DNA of 64,000 nt. Origin: Winogradskyella costae (GTDB lineage Bacteria; Bacteroidota; Bacteroidia; Flavobacteriales; Flavobacteriaceae). A model generated the notes under the pieces. That model made no database searches, was not told the DNA's origin, and was given only the letters and a program-made list of their open reading frames with translations. Location: positions 1 through 64,000 of the forward strand of contig NZ_JABFDK010000002.1 of NCBI RefSeq assembly GCF_013403865.1, in the 5' to 3' direction. Both the position numbers and the translations under genes were made by a program. Shown here piece by piece: positions 17,402 to 26,086 of this stretch (its first letter is position 1; the number at the start of each line of letters is the position of its first letter).

Positions 17402-19600
17402 TTAGTTTTGAGCTGTTTCGTCTAAAATATCTTTTATTTTAATATCGGTTCCTAAGCGCTGTAAATAAGCAATTAAGGCCACGATTTCTCTGTTTCGCAT
17501 TTCTACGAAATCTTCACCTGATGCCGCTTTATCTGCTTCATAAGAGGTTACAAAGTCGGGGTCGTTATAAAGGCTCTTCTCAATTTGAGTACCTTGTTCT
17601 AACATATGGGTCTGAGCATTTGCAATTTCTTCATCTGTATAAGGTACGCCTAAAGCTACCATGGTTTCCATTTTCATTTGTGTGTCAGATTTGTCTAACT
17701 CATCTCTGATTAGCCATTGATAGGCTGGCATAATGGATCCTGAAGATGTACTTTGTGGATCGTACATGTGGTTAAAATGCCAGTTATCTGAGTATTTACC
17801 TCCAACACGATGTAAATCTGGTCCTGTACGTTTACTTCCCCAAAGGAATGGGTGGTCGTAAACAAATTCTCCCGCTTTAGAGTATTCTCCATAACGTTCT
17901 ACTTCCGATCTAAACGGTCGTACCATTTGAGAGTGACAACCTACACAACCTTCTCTTATATAGAGGTCTCTTCCTTCGAGCTCTAAAGGTGTATATGGTT
18001 TAACAGTACTAATTGTTGGGATATTAGATTTGACAACAATAGTTGGTATAATTTGAACAACGCCACCAATTAAAATAGCAATTGTAGCATAAATCGTTAA
18101 CAGTACTGGTTTACGTTCTAACCAAGTGTGCCATCCTTCGCCTGCTACACGTCCTTTAGAAACACGTTTTAATGCTGGTGCTTCAGCTAATTCATCAGTA
18201 ACGCCATGTTTAGAGCTTACAACGGTAAGAATAACATTGACTACTAAAATGATCATACCAGCAATGTACAACGTACCTCCAATGGCACGCATCCAATACA
18301 TTGGCATAATTTCAGTAACAGTTTCTAAAAAGTTACCGTAAACTAAAGTTCCATCTGGATTAAATTGTTTCCACATACTTGCTTGTGCAAAACCAGCAAC
18401 GTAAAGTGGTAATGCATATAGCATGATACCTAAAGTACCAATCCAGAAATGCATATTGGCTAAACCAGTAGAGTATAGTTTTGTTTTAAATAATTTAGGA
18501 ATTAGGTAATAGATCATACCAAAGGCAAGGAAACCATTCCATGCTAAAGCGCCAACGTGCACGTGGGCAATAATCCAATCAGTATAGTGAGCAATGGCAT
18601 TTACATTTTTTAAAGATAACATTGGACCTTCAAACGTTGCCATACCATAACCAGTAATAGCGACTACCATAAACTTTAAAACAGGGTCTGTACGTACTTT
18701 ATCCCAAGCACCACGTAAGGTTAATAATCCATTGATCATACCACCCCATGATGGCATTAGTAGCATTATTGAGAATGCCACACCTAAATGTTGTGCCCAT
18801 TCTGGCAATGCAGTATATAATAAGTGGTGTGGTCCTGCCCAAATATAAATAAAGATTAATGACCAAAAGTGAACAATAGATAAGCGATACGAATACACAG
18901 GTCTGTTCGCTGCTTTAGGTACAAAATAATACATTAACCCTAAGAATGGCGTTGTTAGAAAAAATGCAACAGCATTATGTCCGTACCACCATTGTACTAA
19001 GGCATCTTGTACACCTGCGTAAACAGAGTAACTTTTCATGCCTGTGAAACTTACAGGAAGTGCTAAACTATTAAAAATATGAAGTACAGCAACCGTTACA
19101 AACGTTGCTAAGTAAAACCATAATGCAACATATAAGTGGCGTTGACGACGTATGATCATCGTACCAATAAGGTTAATACCAAAAGCAACCCAAATTAAAG
19201 CAATAGCAATATCTATTGGCCACTCTAGTTCTGCATATTCTTTAGATGTAGAATAGCCTAAAGGTAGTGTTATTGCTGCGGCTACAATAATAAGTTGCCA
19301 TCCCCAGAAATTTAAATTACTTAAAAAATCGCTATACATTCTAGTTTTTAAGAGGCGTTGTGTAGAATAATATACACCTGCAAAAATAGCATTACCAACA
19401 AAGGCAAAGATGACAGCATTGGTGTGTAATGGTCTTAATCGCCCAAAACTTAACCAAGAGATGCCATCAGTCATGTTTGGGAATAAAAACATAAAGGCCA
19501 AAATTAGCCCTACAAGCATCCCAACAACTCCCCAAAGAATGGTAGCATAAAGGAATTTTTTAACGATCTTATTATCGTAGTAGAATTGTTGCATTTCCAT
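17402..19600 (-). CDS. ccoNO: Fused cbb3 cytochrome oxidase subunits CcoN-CcoO
   Basis: The catalytic core of the high-affinity terminal oxidase that reduces oxygen to water and pumps protons. Residues about 1-480 are CcoN, a 12-helix heme-copper oxidase subunit (GRLRPLHTNAVIF near the start, WWYGHNAVAFFLT in the middle, DWIIAHVHVGALAWNG later). Residues about 500-732 are CcoO, with one helix and a heme c site CVGCH (C552-H556) in GREGC-like context, QMVRPF after it and SIMPAY with the probable Met ligand. In proteobacteria these are separate genes; the fusion is usual in Bacteroidota. The fusion joint is around residue 500. Confidence 0.96.
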   Translation of the reverse strand: MEMQQFYYDNKIVKKFLYATILWGVVGMLVGLILAFMFLFPNMTDGISWLSFGRLRPLHTNAVIFAFVGNAIFAGVYYSTQRLLKTRMYSDFLSNLNFWGWQLIIVAAAITLPLGYSTSKEYAELEWPIDIAIALIWVAFGINLIGTMIIRRQRHLYVALWFYLATFVTVAVLHIFNSLALPVSFTGMKSYSVYAGVQDALVQWWYGHNAVAFFLTTPFLGLMYYFVPKAANRPVYSYRLSIVHFWSLIFIYIWAGPHHLLYTALPEWAQHLGVAFSIMLLMPSWGGMINGLLTLRGAWDKVRTDPVLKFMVVAITGYGMATFEGPMLSLKNVNAIAHYTDWIIAHVHVGALAWNGFLAFGMIYYLIPKLFKTKLYSTGLANMHFWIGTLGIMLYALPLYVAGFAQASMWKQFNPDGTLVYGNFLETVTEIMPMYWMRAIGGTLYIAGMIILVVNVILTVVSSKHGVTDELAEAPALKRVSKGRVAGEGWHTWLERKPVLLTIYATIAILIGGVVQIIPTIVVKSNIPTISTVKPYTPLELEGRDLYIREGCVGCHSQMVRPFRSEVERYGEYSKAGEFVYDHPFLWGSKRTGPDLHRVGGKYSDNWHFNHMYDPQSTSSGSIMPAYQWLIRDELDKSDTQMKMETMVALGVPYTDEEIANAQTHMLEQGTQIEKSLYNDPDFVTSYEADKAASGEDFVEMRNREIVALIAYLQRLGTDIKIKDILDETAQN

Positions 19601-19611
19601 ATTTAATATAA

Positions 19612-19800
19612 TTAGTCAGTTTTAGTTTTTTTAGAGGTATTGGAAGATTCTTTTTTAACAAGCTCATCTTCAAAAAGCATACGTACAGAAGGAGTATAGT
19701 CATCATCATATTGTCCGGACTTGACTGCCATTAAGAAAATGACGAAAAAAGCCACGCCAATAACGACGCTAACCGATAATAAAATATAAATAACACTCAT
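19612..19800 (-). CDS. ccoS: Cbb3 oxidase assembly protein CcoS
   Basis: A 62-residue single-helix protein. MSVIYILLSVSVVIGVAFFV is the family's membrane start, and GQYDD with DYTPSVRMLFED gives the conserved tail. CcoS is needed to insert heme and copper into the oxidase. It starts the structural operon here: an Fnr-type promoter lies just upstream and ccoNO follows after 11 bases. Confidence 0.92.
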   Translation of the reverse strand: MSVIYILLSVSVVIGVAFFVIFLMAVKSGQYDDDYTPSVRMLFEDELVKKESSNTSKKTKTD

Positions 19801-19819
19801 ACCTACTGAAGTTATGGTT

Positions 19820-19863
19820 CAAATTTACGCTTGTACTAGTCTTGAAAACATGATTTTTATCAT
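19820..19863 (-). promoter_or_regulatory. Fnr-type box and -7 element of the ccoS-NOQP operon
   Basis: A perfect dyad ATGATAAAAATCAT on the minus strand (19850-19863) and a perfect -7 element TAAATTTG (19827 to 19820). The centre-to-element distance is 29.5 bases, equal to that at hemN and ccoI. It lies between ccoI and ccoS, so the structural genes have their own low-oxygen promoter. Confidence 0.75.
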
Positions 19864-19879
19864 ATTTGCTTATTTTTAA

Positions 19880-22270
19880 TCATTTTAATCGCTTTCCTAA
19901 AAGGTTGGTCGCAACTGTTGTAAATACAACAATACTAATAGAGCTTAGAGGCATTAAGATTGCAGCAACTACAGGTTCTAATTGTCCGGTTGTAGCAAAA
20001 TATAATCCAATGATATTATAAAAAAATGACACCACAAAGCTCCATTTGATGATTTTTATAGCTGATTTAGAAGTTTTTATGTAATTGTATAACTGCTTAA
20101 ATTTAGAAGCATCTAAAATCGCATCACAAGCAGGAGAAAAGACGTTGACATCTTCAGATATGGCGATGCCAACATCACTCTGAGCCAATGCGCCAGCGTC
20201 ATTTAAGCCATCTCCAATCATCAAAACTTTGGCACCTTCAGATTGATGATATTTTATAAACTCTAATTTATCTTCTGGTTTTTGATTGAAAATTAATTTG
20301 GTTTTAGCCGGTAATAATTTTTTTAGATTTTCAAGCTCGCCTTCATTATCACCTGAAAGAATAACCAAATCAAAATGCCGTTTTAATTGATTAAATAATT
20401 TTGAAACCCCTTTTCTATAGCTGTTATAAAATGTAAATTTTCCTTTATAAATATTATTGCTGCTGACATGAACAGTCGTATTTAAAATCGCAGTTTGATT
20501 AGGATTTCCAACAAAACTAGCCGATCCAATTTTCATGTTAACTGTTTCGTGTTTCGCTTCAATACCTTTACCAATATGCTCTTCAAAAGTATCGAGTGTA
20601 ATGATGTTGTTTTCTTTTAAAATGGTGTACAACGTTCGGCTTAATGGATGATTAGAGCCTCTAAGCGAATTTTTAAGCACTATGTTTTCAGAATCCGATA
20701 GTCGTTCTCCGTCATATTCTGCATTGCTATTTTTATTAGAAGTTATGGTTCCGGTTTTGTCAAAAATCACCGTATTTATTTGAGCCAATTGTTCAATAAC
20801 ACTGGCGTTTTTTACGTAAAACTTGTGTTTGCCGAAGATTCTTAAAAGGTTACCAAATGTAAAAGGTGCAGAAAGCGCAATAGCGCAAGGGCACGCAATT
20901 ATTAATACTGCAGTAAATACATTCATGGCTTTACTTGAGTCTACAAATAACCAAAAGGTAGTTGCTATAAAGGCTATTGCAAGTATTGCTATAGTAAAAT
21001 GTTTGCTAATGGTATTTGTAATATTGGTAAAACCGTCTTCTTTATTTTTATTAAAAACATCATTACTCCATAATTGCGTAAGGTAACTCTGCTCAACGGA
21101 TTTTAATGCTTCCATTTCAACGACTCCATTGGTCTGTTTACCACCAGCAAATAATTTGTCTCCAGATTGTTTAGAAACCGTTTGTGATTCGCCAGTAACA
21201 AAACTGTAATCTATTTTTGCTTTACCGTTGATTAAAATACCATCGACAGGGATTAATTCTTCATTCCGAATTAAAATACGATCTCCCTTTTTAATATCAT
21301 AAACCTGAATAGAGTTCTCGTTACCTTCTTTATCTATTTTAGTAATAGCAATTGGAAAATACGATTTATAATCGCGCTCAAAAGACAAGAAATCGTAAGT
21401 TTTTTGTTGAAAAAATTTTCCTGTTAATAGAAAGAAAATTAATCCGGCTAAACTATCGAAAAAACCAGAGCCCATATCAAATGTAATTTCGATGGTACTC
21501 CTAATAAAAAGTACAGAGACTCCAAGAGCGATGGGGACATCGATATTCAGCAATTTTGCCTTTAAACCCTTATAAGCCGAAATAAAATAATCTTGTGCAG
21601 AATAAAAAACAATTGGTAAAGACATGGCGAACATTAGCCAACGAAAGAGCGGTTTATATTGTTCTAACCAAAACTCATTGACTTCAAAATATTCTGGAAA
21701 CGACAAAAACATAATATTACCAAAACCAAAGGCTGCAACCCCAAGCTTATAGATTAAACTGCGGTTGATGTGTTTTTTGCCAGAACTAAAATCCTCTAAG
21801 CTGATATACGGTTCATAGCCTATAGAACTTAATAATAAAACAACCGATTTTAAATTTGTGGTTTCAGAATTATAAGTGACTCTTACCGTTTTCTTGCCAA
21901 AATTGACCTGTGAGTCTGAAATATTAGGATTGAGTTTATTGAGGTTTTCCAATATCCAGATACAAGAACTACAGTGAATATGTGGAATGTAAAGCGTGGC
22001 AATTTCTATAGAATCATCTCTAAATTCTGTTAGTTTTTCGATAATATTTTCCTGAGATAAAAAATCGAATTTACCTTCTATTTCTTTCGGAATCGCTCCA
22101 GGAGAATTTTGTAAATCGTAATAACACGTTAAGTCGTTTTCATTAAAAATCTCGAAAACGGTTTTACAGCCATTACAACAAAACGATTTTTCTTGAAACG
22201 TTATTGGATGACCTCCACAGTCATCTCCACAATGAAAACAAGTTTTGTTTTCCATTTTTAATTTGCTCAT
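19880..22270 (-). CDS. ccoI: Copper-exporting P1B-type ATPase of cbb3 assembly
   Basis: Moves copper across the membrane for oxidase maturation. The N-terminus has a cysteine-rich domain typical of FixI/CcoI (CFHCGDDCGG, then FCCNGC), a heavy-metal-associated domain with IHCSSC (C100, C103), eight expected helices, the transmembrane metal motif CPC (about 459-461), the phosphorylation site DKTGTIT (about 503) and the hinge GDGLNDAGAL. A start at 22255 (MENKTCFH) is an alternative. It is divergent from the Fnr-like gene, and the dyad between them has the right spacing to serve it. Confidence 0.95.
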   Translation of the reverse strand: MSKLKMENKTCFHCGDDCGGHPITFQEKSFCCNGCKTVFEIFNENDLTCYYDLQNSPGAIPKEIEGKFDFLSQENIIEKLTEFRDDSIEIATLYIPHIHCSSCIWILENLNKLNPNISDSQVNFGKKTVRVTYNSETTNLKSVVLLLSSIGYEPYISLEDFSSGKKHINRSLIYKLGVAAFGFGNIMFLSFPEYFEVNEFWLEQYKPLFRWLMFAMSLPIVFYSAQDYFISAYKGLKAKLLNIDVPIALGVSVLFIRSTIEITFDMGSGFFDSLAGLIFFLLTGKFFQQKTYDFLSFERDYKSYFPIAITKIDKEGNENSIQVYDIKKGDRILIRNEELIPVDGILINGKAKIDYSFVTGESQTVSKQSGDKLFAGGKQTNGVVEMEALKSVEQSYLTQLWSNDVFNKNKEDGFTNITNTISKHFTIAILAIAFIATTFWLFVDSSKAMNVFTAVLIIACPCAIALSAPFTFGNLLRIFGKHKFYVKNASVIEQLAQINTVIFDKTGTITSNKNSNAEYDGERLSDSENIVLKNSLRGSNHPLSRTLYTILKENNIITLDTFEEHIGKGIEAKHETVNMKIGSASFVGNPNQTAILNTTVHVSSNNIYKGKFTFYNSYRKGVSKLFNQLKRHFDLVILSGDNEGELENLKKLLPAKTKLIFNQKPEDKLEFIKYHQSEGAKVLMIGDGLNDAGALAQSDVGIAISEDVNVFSPACDAILDASKFKQLYNYIKTSKSAIKIIKWSFVVSFFYNIIGLYFATTGQLEPVVAAILMPLSSISIVVFTTVATNLLGKRLK

Positions 22271-22282
22271 TTATACCTTTTA

Positions 22283-22357
22283 CAAATGTCCCTAAACAAG
22301 TGTGTTTAAACTATGATATTTATCATGTTTTCATTAACTTTGAATTTAATACTTTTT
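22283..22357. promoter_or_regulatory. Shared Fnr-type box between ccoI and fnr
   Basis: ATGATATTTATCAT (22313-22326) is a perfect dyad. For ccoI (minus) a -7-like GACATTTG (22290 to 22283, 7 of 8 matches) lies 29.5 bases from the box centre. For fnr (plus) there are two choices: TAACTTTG (22335-22342), only 15.5 bases away, which would make the box a repressor site, or TACTTTTT (22350-22357, 7 of 8), 30.5 bases away, which would fit activation. Confidence 0.65.
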
Positions 22358-22365
22358 TAGGAATT

Positions 22366-23040
22366 ATGAAATGCGAACAATGTATAGTTAGGCAATTTAA
22401 TGCTTTGAAATCTTTAGAGAAAAATGATTTAATTCGTATTTCTGGTTGTAAGACCTCTAAATTTATTCAGAAAGGCGAAGTGTTATTTAGAGAAGGTGAA
22501 AGTATTAATGGGGTTTTCTGCATTAAGGAAGGAGTCTGTAAGTTAACGAAGTTGAGTGCCAATGGCAAAGATCAGATTGTTAAACTTGTTGTGAGAGGTG
22601 ATTTATTAGGGCAGCGTTCATTAGTTACAGATGAAAAATCTAATCTTACAGCTATAGCCGTAAATGAAATGGAAGTTTGTTTTATTCCTAAAAGTGAAAT
22701 TCTAAATGATCTATCTAAAAACGCAAATTTTTCTTTAGATATGCTACAAGATATGGCAAAAGAACTTAGAATTGCAGATAATGTCATTGTAGATATGGCT
22801 CAAAAATCCGTAAAGCAACGTTTAGCTGATGTATTAGTCTATTTAAATACAACCTTCGATAATGATGACAAGGGATTTTTAGGAGTAACATTATCTAGAG
22901 AAGATTATGCAAACCTTGTAGGAACTGCAACAGAATCTGCCATTAGGATTTTATCTCAATTTAAAAAAGAAGGTTATATTTCTACCACGGGTAAACAAAT
23001 AAAGATTTTAGATTTAGAAAGCTTAAAGCGTATTGAGTAA
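22366..23040 (+). CDS. Crp/Fnr family regulator, probable oxygen sensor
   Basis: A 224-residue regulator with a cyclic-nucleotide-binding-like N-terminal domain and a C-terminal winged helix. I chose the ATG at 22366 (MKCEQCIVRQF) over an open frame further up. Cysteines at 3, 6, 28 and 105 could hold an iron-sulfur cluster: C105 in EVCFIP lies where the fourth Fnr ligand lies, and C3-x2-C6 resembles two of the N-terminal ones. The recognition helix reads TATESAIRILSQF; Glu and Arg of the Fnr ExxSR motif are kept but Ser is Ile. It sits next to three matching DNA boxes and most likely controls them. Confidence 0.9.
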   Translation: MKCEQCIVRQFNALKSLEKNDLIRISGCKTSKFIQKGEVLFREGESINGVFCIKEGVCKLTKLSANGKDQIVKLVVRGDLLGQRSLVTDEKSNLTAIAVNEMEVCFIPKSEILNDLSKNANFSLDMLQDMAKELRIADNVIVDMAQKSVKQRLADVLVYLNTTFDNDDKGFLGVTLSREDYANLVGTATESAIRILSQFKKEGYISTTGKQIKILDLESLKRIE

Positions 23041-23106
23041 AGCTATAAAGCCTGCTGATAGTATTACTCTTCAGGCTACAAGCTTATCTTTCGATATTAA
23101 ATATAT

Positions 23107-23154
23107 TGAGGCCTTATAAGTCGCGTGGATTTATAGTAAGCCTCATTTTTTTTT
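23107..23154 (+). terminator. Terminator of the Fnr-like gene
   Basis: TGAGGC (23107-23112) pairs with GCCTCA (23140-23145), partly extended inward by TTATAA/TTATAG-like pairing, and nine T residues follow. Confidence 0.7.
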
Positions 23155-23366
23155 GCTATTCAATGTGTTTGCTGCAAATAGGTTATAGTCCATTGACCTT
23201 TATATCGGCTTCAAAAAGCGTCCGTTTTTCCGTATTATAACAGTAAAAAGCGATTACTAATTTCTAAAAGTGGTGTTAATACTTCTTAATAGGAGTTGGA
23301 AAAGTATTATTTTTATACGGCTATGATAAGAACGTTTTAAAAATTTTATCATATAAAGGTTTAGAA

Positions 23367-23387
23367 TAATAGCGAACTGTATGTGTC
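23367..23387 (+). promoter_or_regulatory. Leader element shared with the universal stress protein gene
   Basis: TAATAGCGAACTGTATGTG; the end of TAATAGCG lies 40 bases before the ATG at 23414, exactly as in front of the universal stress protein. The equal distance also favours 23414 as the true start. Confidence 0.3.
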
Positions 23388-23413
23388 AGTTGAATAACAC
23401 TAAAGAGAAACAC

Positions 23414-24544
23414 ATGAAAGAACAAACGAAGAAATCGGGTTTTGTCTTTAAAACCTACGAAGCTCCGAATCAGTCACCTTTTGAAAAACTTTTTGAAATT
23501 TTTAAGGAGCTCATTACACATACCTCAGGAGACTTTGATGAAGCTATTGATTGGTTACGTAGTCTCGATAAAGAATATAAGTTAACGACGCCAGAGTATA
23601 CCATCGATGATTTTATTGAAGACCTTAAGAACAAAGGTTACATCAGAGAAGAAATTGATCCTAATGGAACGGGTGAAGGAGGTATAACGATTACTGCAAA
23701 GACCGAACGTGCCATTCGTCAGCAAGCCTTAGATCAAATTTTCGGAAAGATAAAACGCAGTGGTTCTGGTAATCATAAGAGTAAAGGTGTTGGTTTAGGA
23801 GACGAACATACGGGGGATTTAAGAGCCTATCAATTTGGTGATGGGTTAGATAAAGTCTCTATGACAGAGAGTTTAAAAAATGCTCAGATCAATAATGGCA
23901 TTGGTAATTTTAGTTTAACTGAAGATGATTTGGTAGTTGAAGAAACCCTTCATAAAAGCCAAATGAGTACCGTTCTAATGATTGATATTAGTCATAGTAT
24001 GATTCTTTATGGAGAAGATCGGATTACTCCAGCGAAGAAAGTAGCAATGGCACTAGCGGAATTAATTACCACTCGCTACCCAAAAGATACGTTAGAAATA
24101 TTAGTATTTGGAAATGATGCTTGGCCTATTAAAATCAAAGAATTACCCTATTTAAAAGTAGGGCCATATCACACTAATACGGTTGCTGGATTACAATTAG
24201 CAATGGATATGTTACGCAGAAAACGAAATACTAACAAGCAGATTTTTATGATAACCGATGGTAAACCTAGTTGTTTGCGTATGCCAGATGGACAATATTA
24301 CAAAAACAGTAATGGTTTAGATCCATTTATCACCAATAAATGCTACGCCATGGCTCAGCAAGCTAGACGTTTACATATTCCTATAACCACGTTTATGATT
24401 GCTCAAGATCCCTATTTAATGCAGTTTATTAGGGAATTTACACAAGCCAATAGAGGAAAAGCATTCTACACAGGGCTGAAAGGTTTAGGTGAAATGATTT
24501 TTGAAGATTACGAGAATAACAGAAAGAAGAGAATTAAAGGATAA
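23414..24544 (+). CDS. VWA domain protein paired with a MoxR-type ATPase
   Basis: A 376-residue cytoplasmic protein with no signal peptide. I chose MKEQTKKSG (23414) rather than the open frame 33 bases further up, because of the shared leader distance. The C-terminal half is a von Willebrand A domain: MIDAS motif DISHS (191-195), then ITDGKPSC for the later metal loop. The N-terminal half is helical and charged with a Gly-rich basic stretch (RSGSGNHKSKGVGLGD). With the following ATPase it resembles MoxR/VWA chaperone pairs, which use ATP to load metals or remodel complexes. Lying after the cbb3 cluster, it may act on respiratory enzymes; that is inference. Confidence 0.88.
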   Translation: MKEQTKKSGFVFKTYEAPNQSPFEKLFEIFKELITHTSGDFDEAIDWLRSLDKEYKLTTPEYTIDDFIEDLKNKGYIREEIDPNGTGEGGITITAKTERAIRQQALDQIFGKIKRSGSGNHKSKGVGLGDEHTGDLRAYQFGDGLDKVSMTESLKNAQINNGIGNFSLTEDDLVVEETLHKSQMSTVLMIDISHSMILYGEDRITPAKKVAMALAELITTRYPKDTLEILVFGNDAWPIKIKELPYLKVGPYHTNTVAGLQLAMDMLRRKRNTNKQIFMITDGKPSCLRMPDGQYYKNSNGLDPFITNKCYAMAQQARRLHIPITTFMIAQDPYLMQFIREFTQANRGKAFYTGLKGLGEMIFEDYENNRKKRIKG

Positions 24545-24546
24545 AA

Positions 24547-24626
24547 ACAGCTTTTAGCTCTTAGGTATTAGCCTTTAGCTCAAACGAGCTCGCTAATAGC
24601 TAAATGCTAATTGCCAAAAGCTATAA
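24547..24626. repeat. Palindromic TTAGC-rich element, copy 1
   Basis: Short words such as CTTTTAGCTC, TATTAGCCTTTAGC, GCTAATAGCTAAATGC and GCCAAAAGCT are arranged so that the left half resembles the reverse complement of the right half, around AAACG. A second element of the same words lies at 43352-43445. It fills the gap between the VWA and ATPase genes. Confidence 0.55.
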
Positions 24627-24627
24627 A

Positions 24628-26085
24628 ATGAAAGACATAAAAACACTCGGAGAATTAAAAAAAGCAGGTTACCAATCAAAATCTATTAAAGATGAATTGA
24701 GAGATAATCTCATTGAAAATATAAAGAACAAGAAAACCACGTTTGAAGGGATTCATGGTTATGAAAATACGGTGATTCCAGAATTGGAAAGGGCTATTTT
24801 GTCGCGACATAATATTAATTTATTAGGATTACGAGGGCAAGCAAAAACACGTTTGGCTAGGATGATGGTGAATCTTTTAGATGAATATATTCCAGTTGTT
24901 GGCGGTTCAGAGATTAATGACGATCCTTTAGCTCCCATTTCTAGATTTGCAATTGAATTAATTAAAGAAAAAGGTGACGATACATCAATAACTTGGTTAC
25001 ACAGAAACGATCGTTTTGCAGAAAAATTAGCCACACCCGATGTTACCGTTGCCGATATTATTGGTGATGTGGATCCGATAAAAGCAGCCAATTTAAAATT
25101 GAGCTATGCCGATGATCGTGTGATTCATTTTGGCATGATTCCAAGAGCCAATCGTTGTATTTTTGTGATTAACGAATTACCAGATTTACAAGCGCGAATT
25201 CAAGTCGCCTTATTTAATATTTTGCAGGAAGGAGATATTCAAATTAGAGGTTTTAAATTGCGTTTACCTTTAGATATGCAATTTGTGTTTACGGCAAATC
25301 CTGAAGACTACACCAATAGAGGAAGTATTGTAACTCCGTTAAAAGATAGAATTGGTTCTCAGATTTTAACACATTACCCTGAAGATGTAGAAACGGCAAG
25401 AACCATTACAGCACAAGAAGCGAAGTTAGATTCAAGGCAATCAGAATCTGTTTACGTTCCGGAATTGGCAAAAGATTTACTAGAACAAATTAGTTTTGAG
25501 GCTAGAGAAAGTGAATATGTAGATGTGAAAAGTGGGGTAAGTGCGCGTATGAGTATTACAGCTTTTGAGAATTTACTAAGCACAGCAGAACGGCGAGCTT
25601 TAATTGCAGGAGATGATGCAACGGCAGTCCGATTGTCTGATTTTACAGGAGTGATTCCTGCAATTACAGGGAAAGTAGAGTTGGTATATGAAGGAGAACA
25701 AGAAGGTGCCGATTTTGTAGCTAATGCGTTAATGGAAGCCGCAGTGAAAACGTTATTTCCTAAATACTTCCCTAAAGTGGAGAAGTTAGAGAAACAAGGA
25801 GATGAAACTCCATATGATGATTTAATCTCTTGGTTTTTCAATGGAGACGGTTTTGAATTGTTAAATGAATATGACGATAAAGCTTACAAAGCAAAACTAG
25901 ATGAGGTCACTCCTTTAGATGCTTTAATTGCAGATTATCAACCAGAAATTGATTCAAGAGATGTTTATTTTGAGAAGGAATTTATTCTCTGGGGATTAAC
26001 ACAATTTAATAAGTTAAGCAAGTATAGTTATTCTGAAGGTATGCAATTTAAAGATCCTTATGGAAGTTATATTAGTGGTTTGTAA
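24628..26085 (+). CDS. MoxR/magnesium-chelatase-like AAA+ ATPase
   Basis: A 485-residue ATPase. I take the start MKDIKTLGEL (24628); the earlier in-frame ATG at 24604 lies inside the palindromic repeat. The Walker A loop reads GLRGQAKT (67-74), Walker B is within CIFVINELPD, and FVFTANPEDYTNRGSIVTPL holds the sensor 1 Asn and the conserved loop of the ChlI/MoxR group. A helical C-terminal region follows. It is the partner of the VWA protein upstream: such ATPases bind their VWA protein through its metal site. The substrate is unknown. Confidence 0.88.
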   Translation: MKDIKTLGELKKAGYQSKSIKDELRDNLIENIKNKKTTFEGIHGYENTVIPELERAILSRHNINLLGLRGQAKTRLARMMVNLLDEYIPVVGGSEINDDPLAPISRFAIELIKEKGDDTSITWLHRNDRFAEKLATPDVTVADIIGDVDPIKAANLKLSYADDRVIHFGMIPRANRCIFVINELPDLQARIQVALFNILQEGDIQIRGFKLRLPLDMQFVFTANPEDYTNRGSIVTPLKDRIGSQILTHYPEDVETARTITAQEAKLDSRQSESVYVPELAKDLLEQISFEARESEYVDVKSGVSARMSITAFENLLSTAERRALIAGDDATAVRLSDFTGVIPAITGKVELVYEGEQEGADFVANALMEAAVKTLFPKYFPKVEKLEKQGDETPYDDLISWFFNGDGFELLNEYDDKAYKAKLDEVTPLDALIADYQPEIDSRDVYFEKEFILWGLTQFNKLSKYSYSEGMQFKDPYGSYISGL

Positions 26086-26086
26086 T

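Larger units (their letters stand above)
23041..23413 (+). other. Intergenic region after the Fnr-like gene
   Basis: Contains the terminator at 23107-23154 and the leader element at 23367-23387. Between them I see no gene and no repeat shared with the rest of the window. Confidence 0.5.

Noticed and set aside
22204..22365. Longer N-terminus for the Fnr-like protein
   Set aside because: It would run through the Fnr-type box and promoter and is antisense to the start of ccoI; MKCEQC at 22366 fits the family.
24604..24627. Earlier ATG for the MoxR-type ATPase
   Set aside because: It lies within the palindromic repeat, and the nine extra residues are translated repeat sequence.
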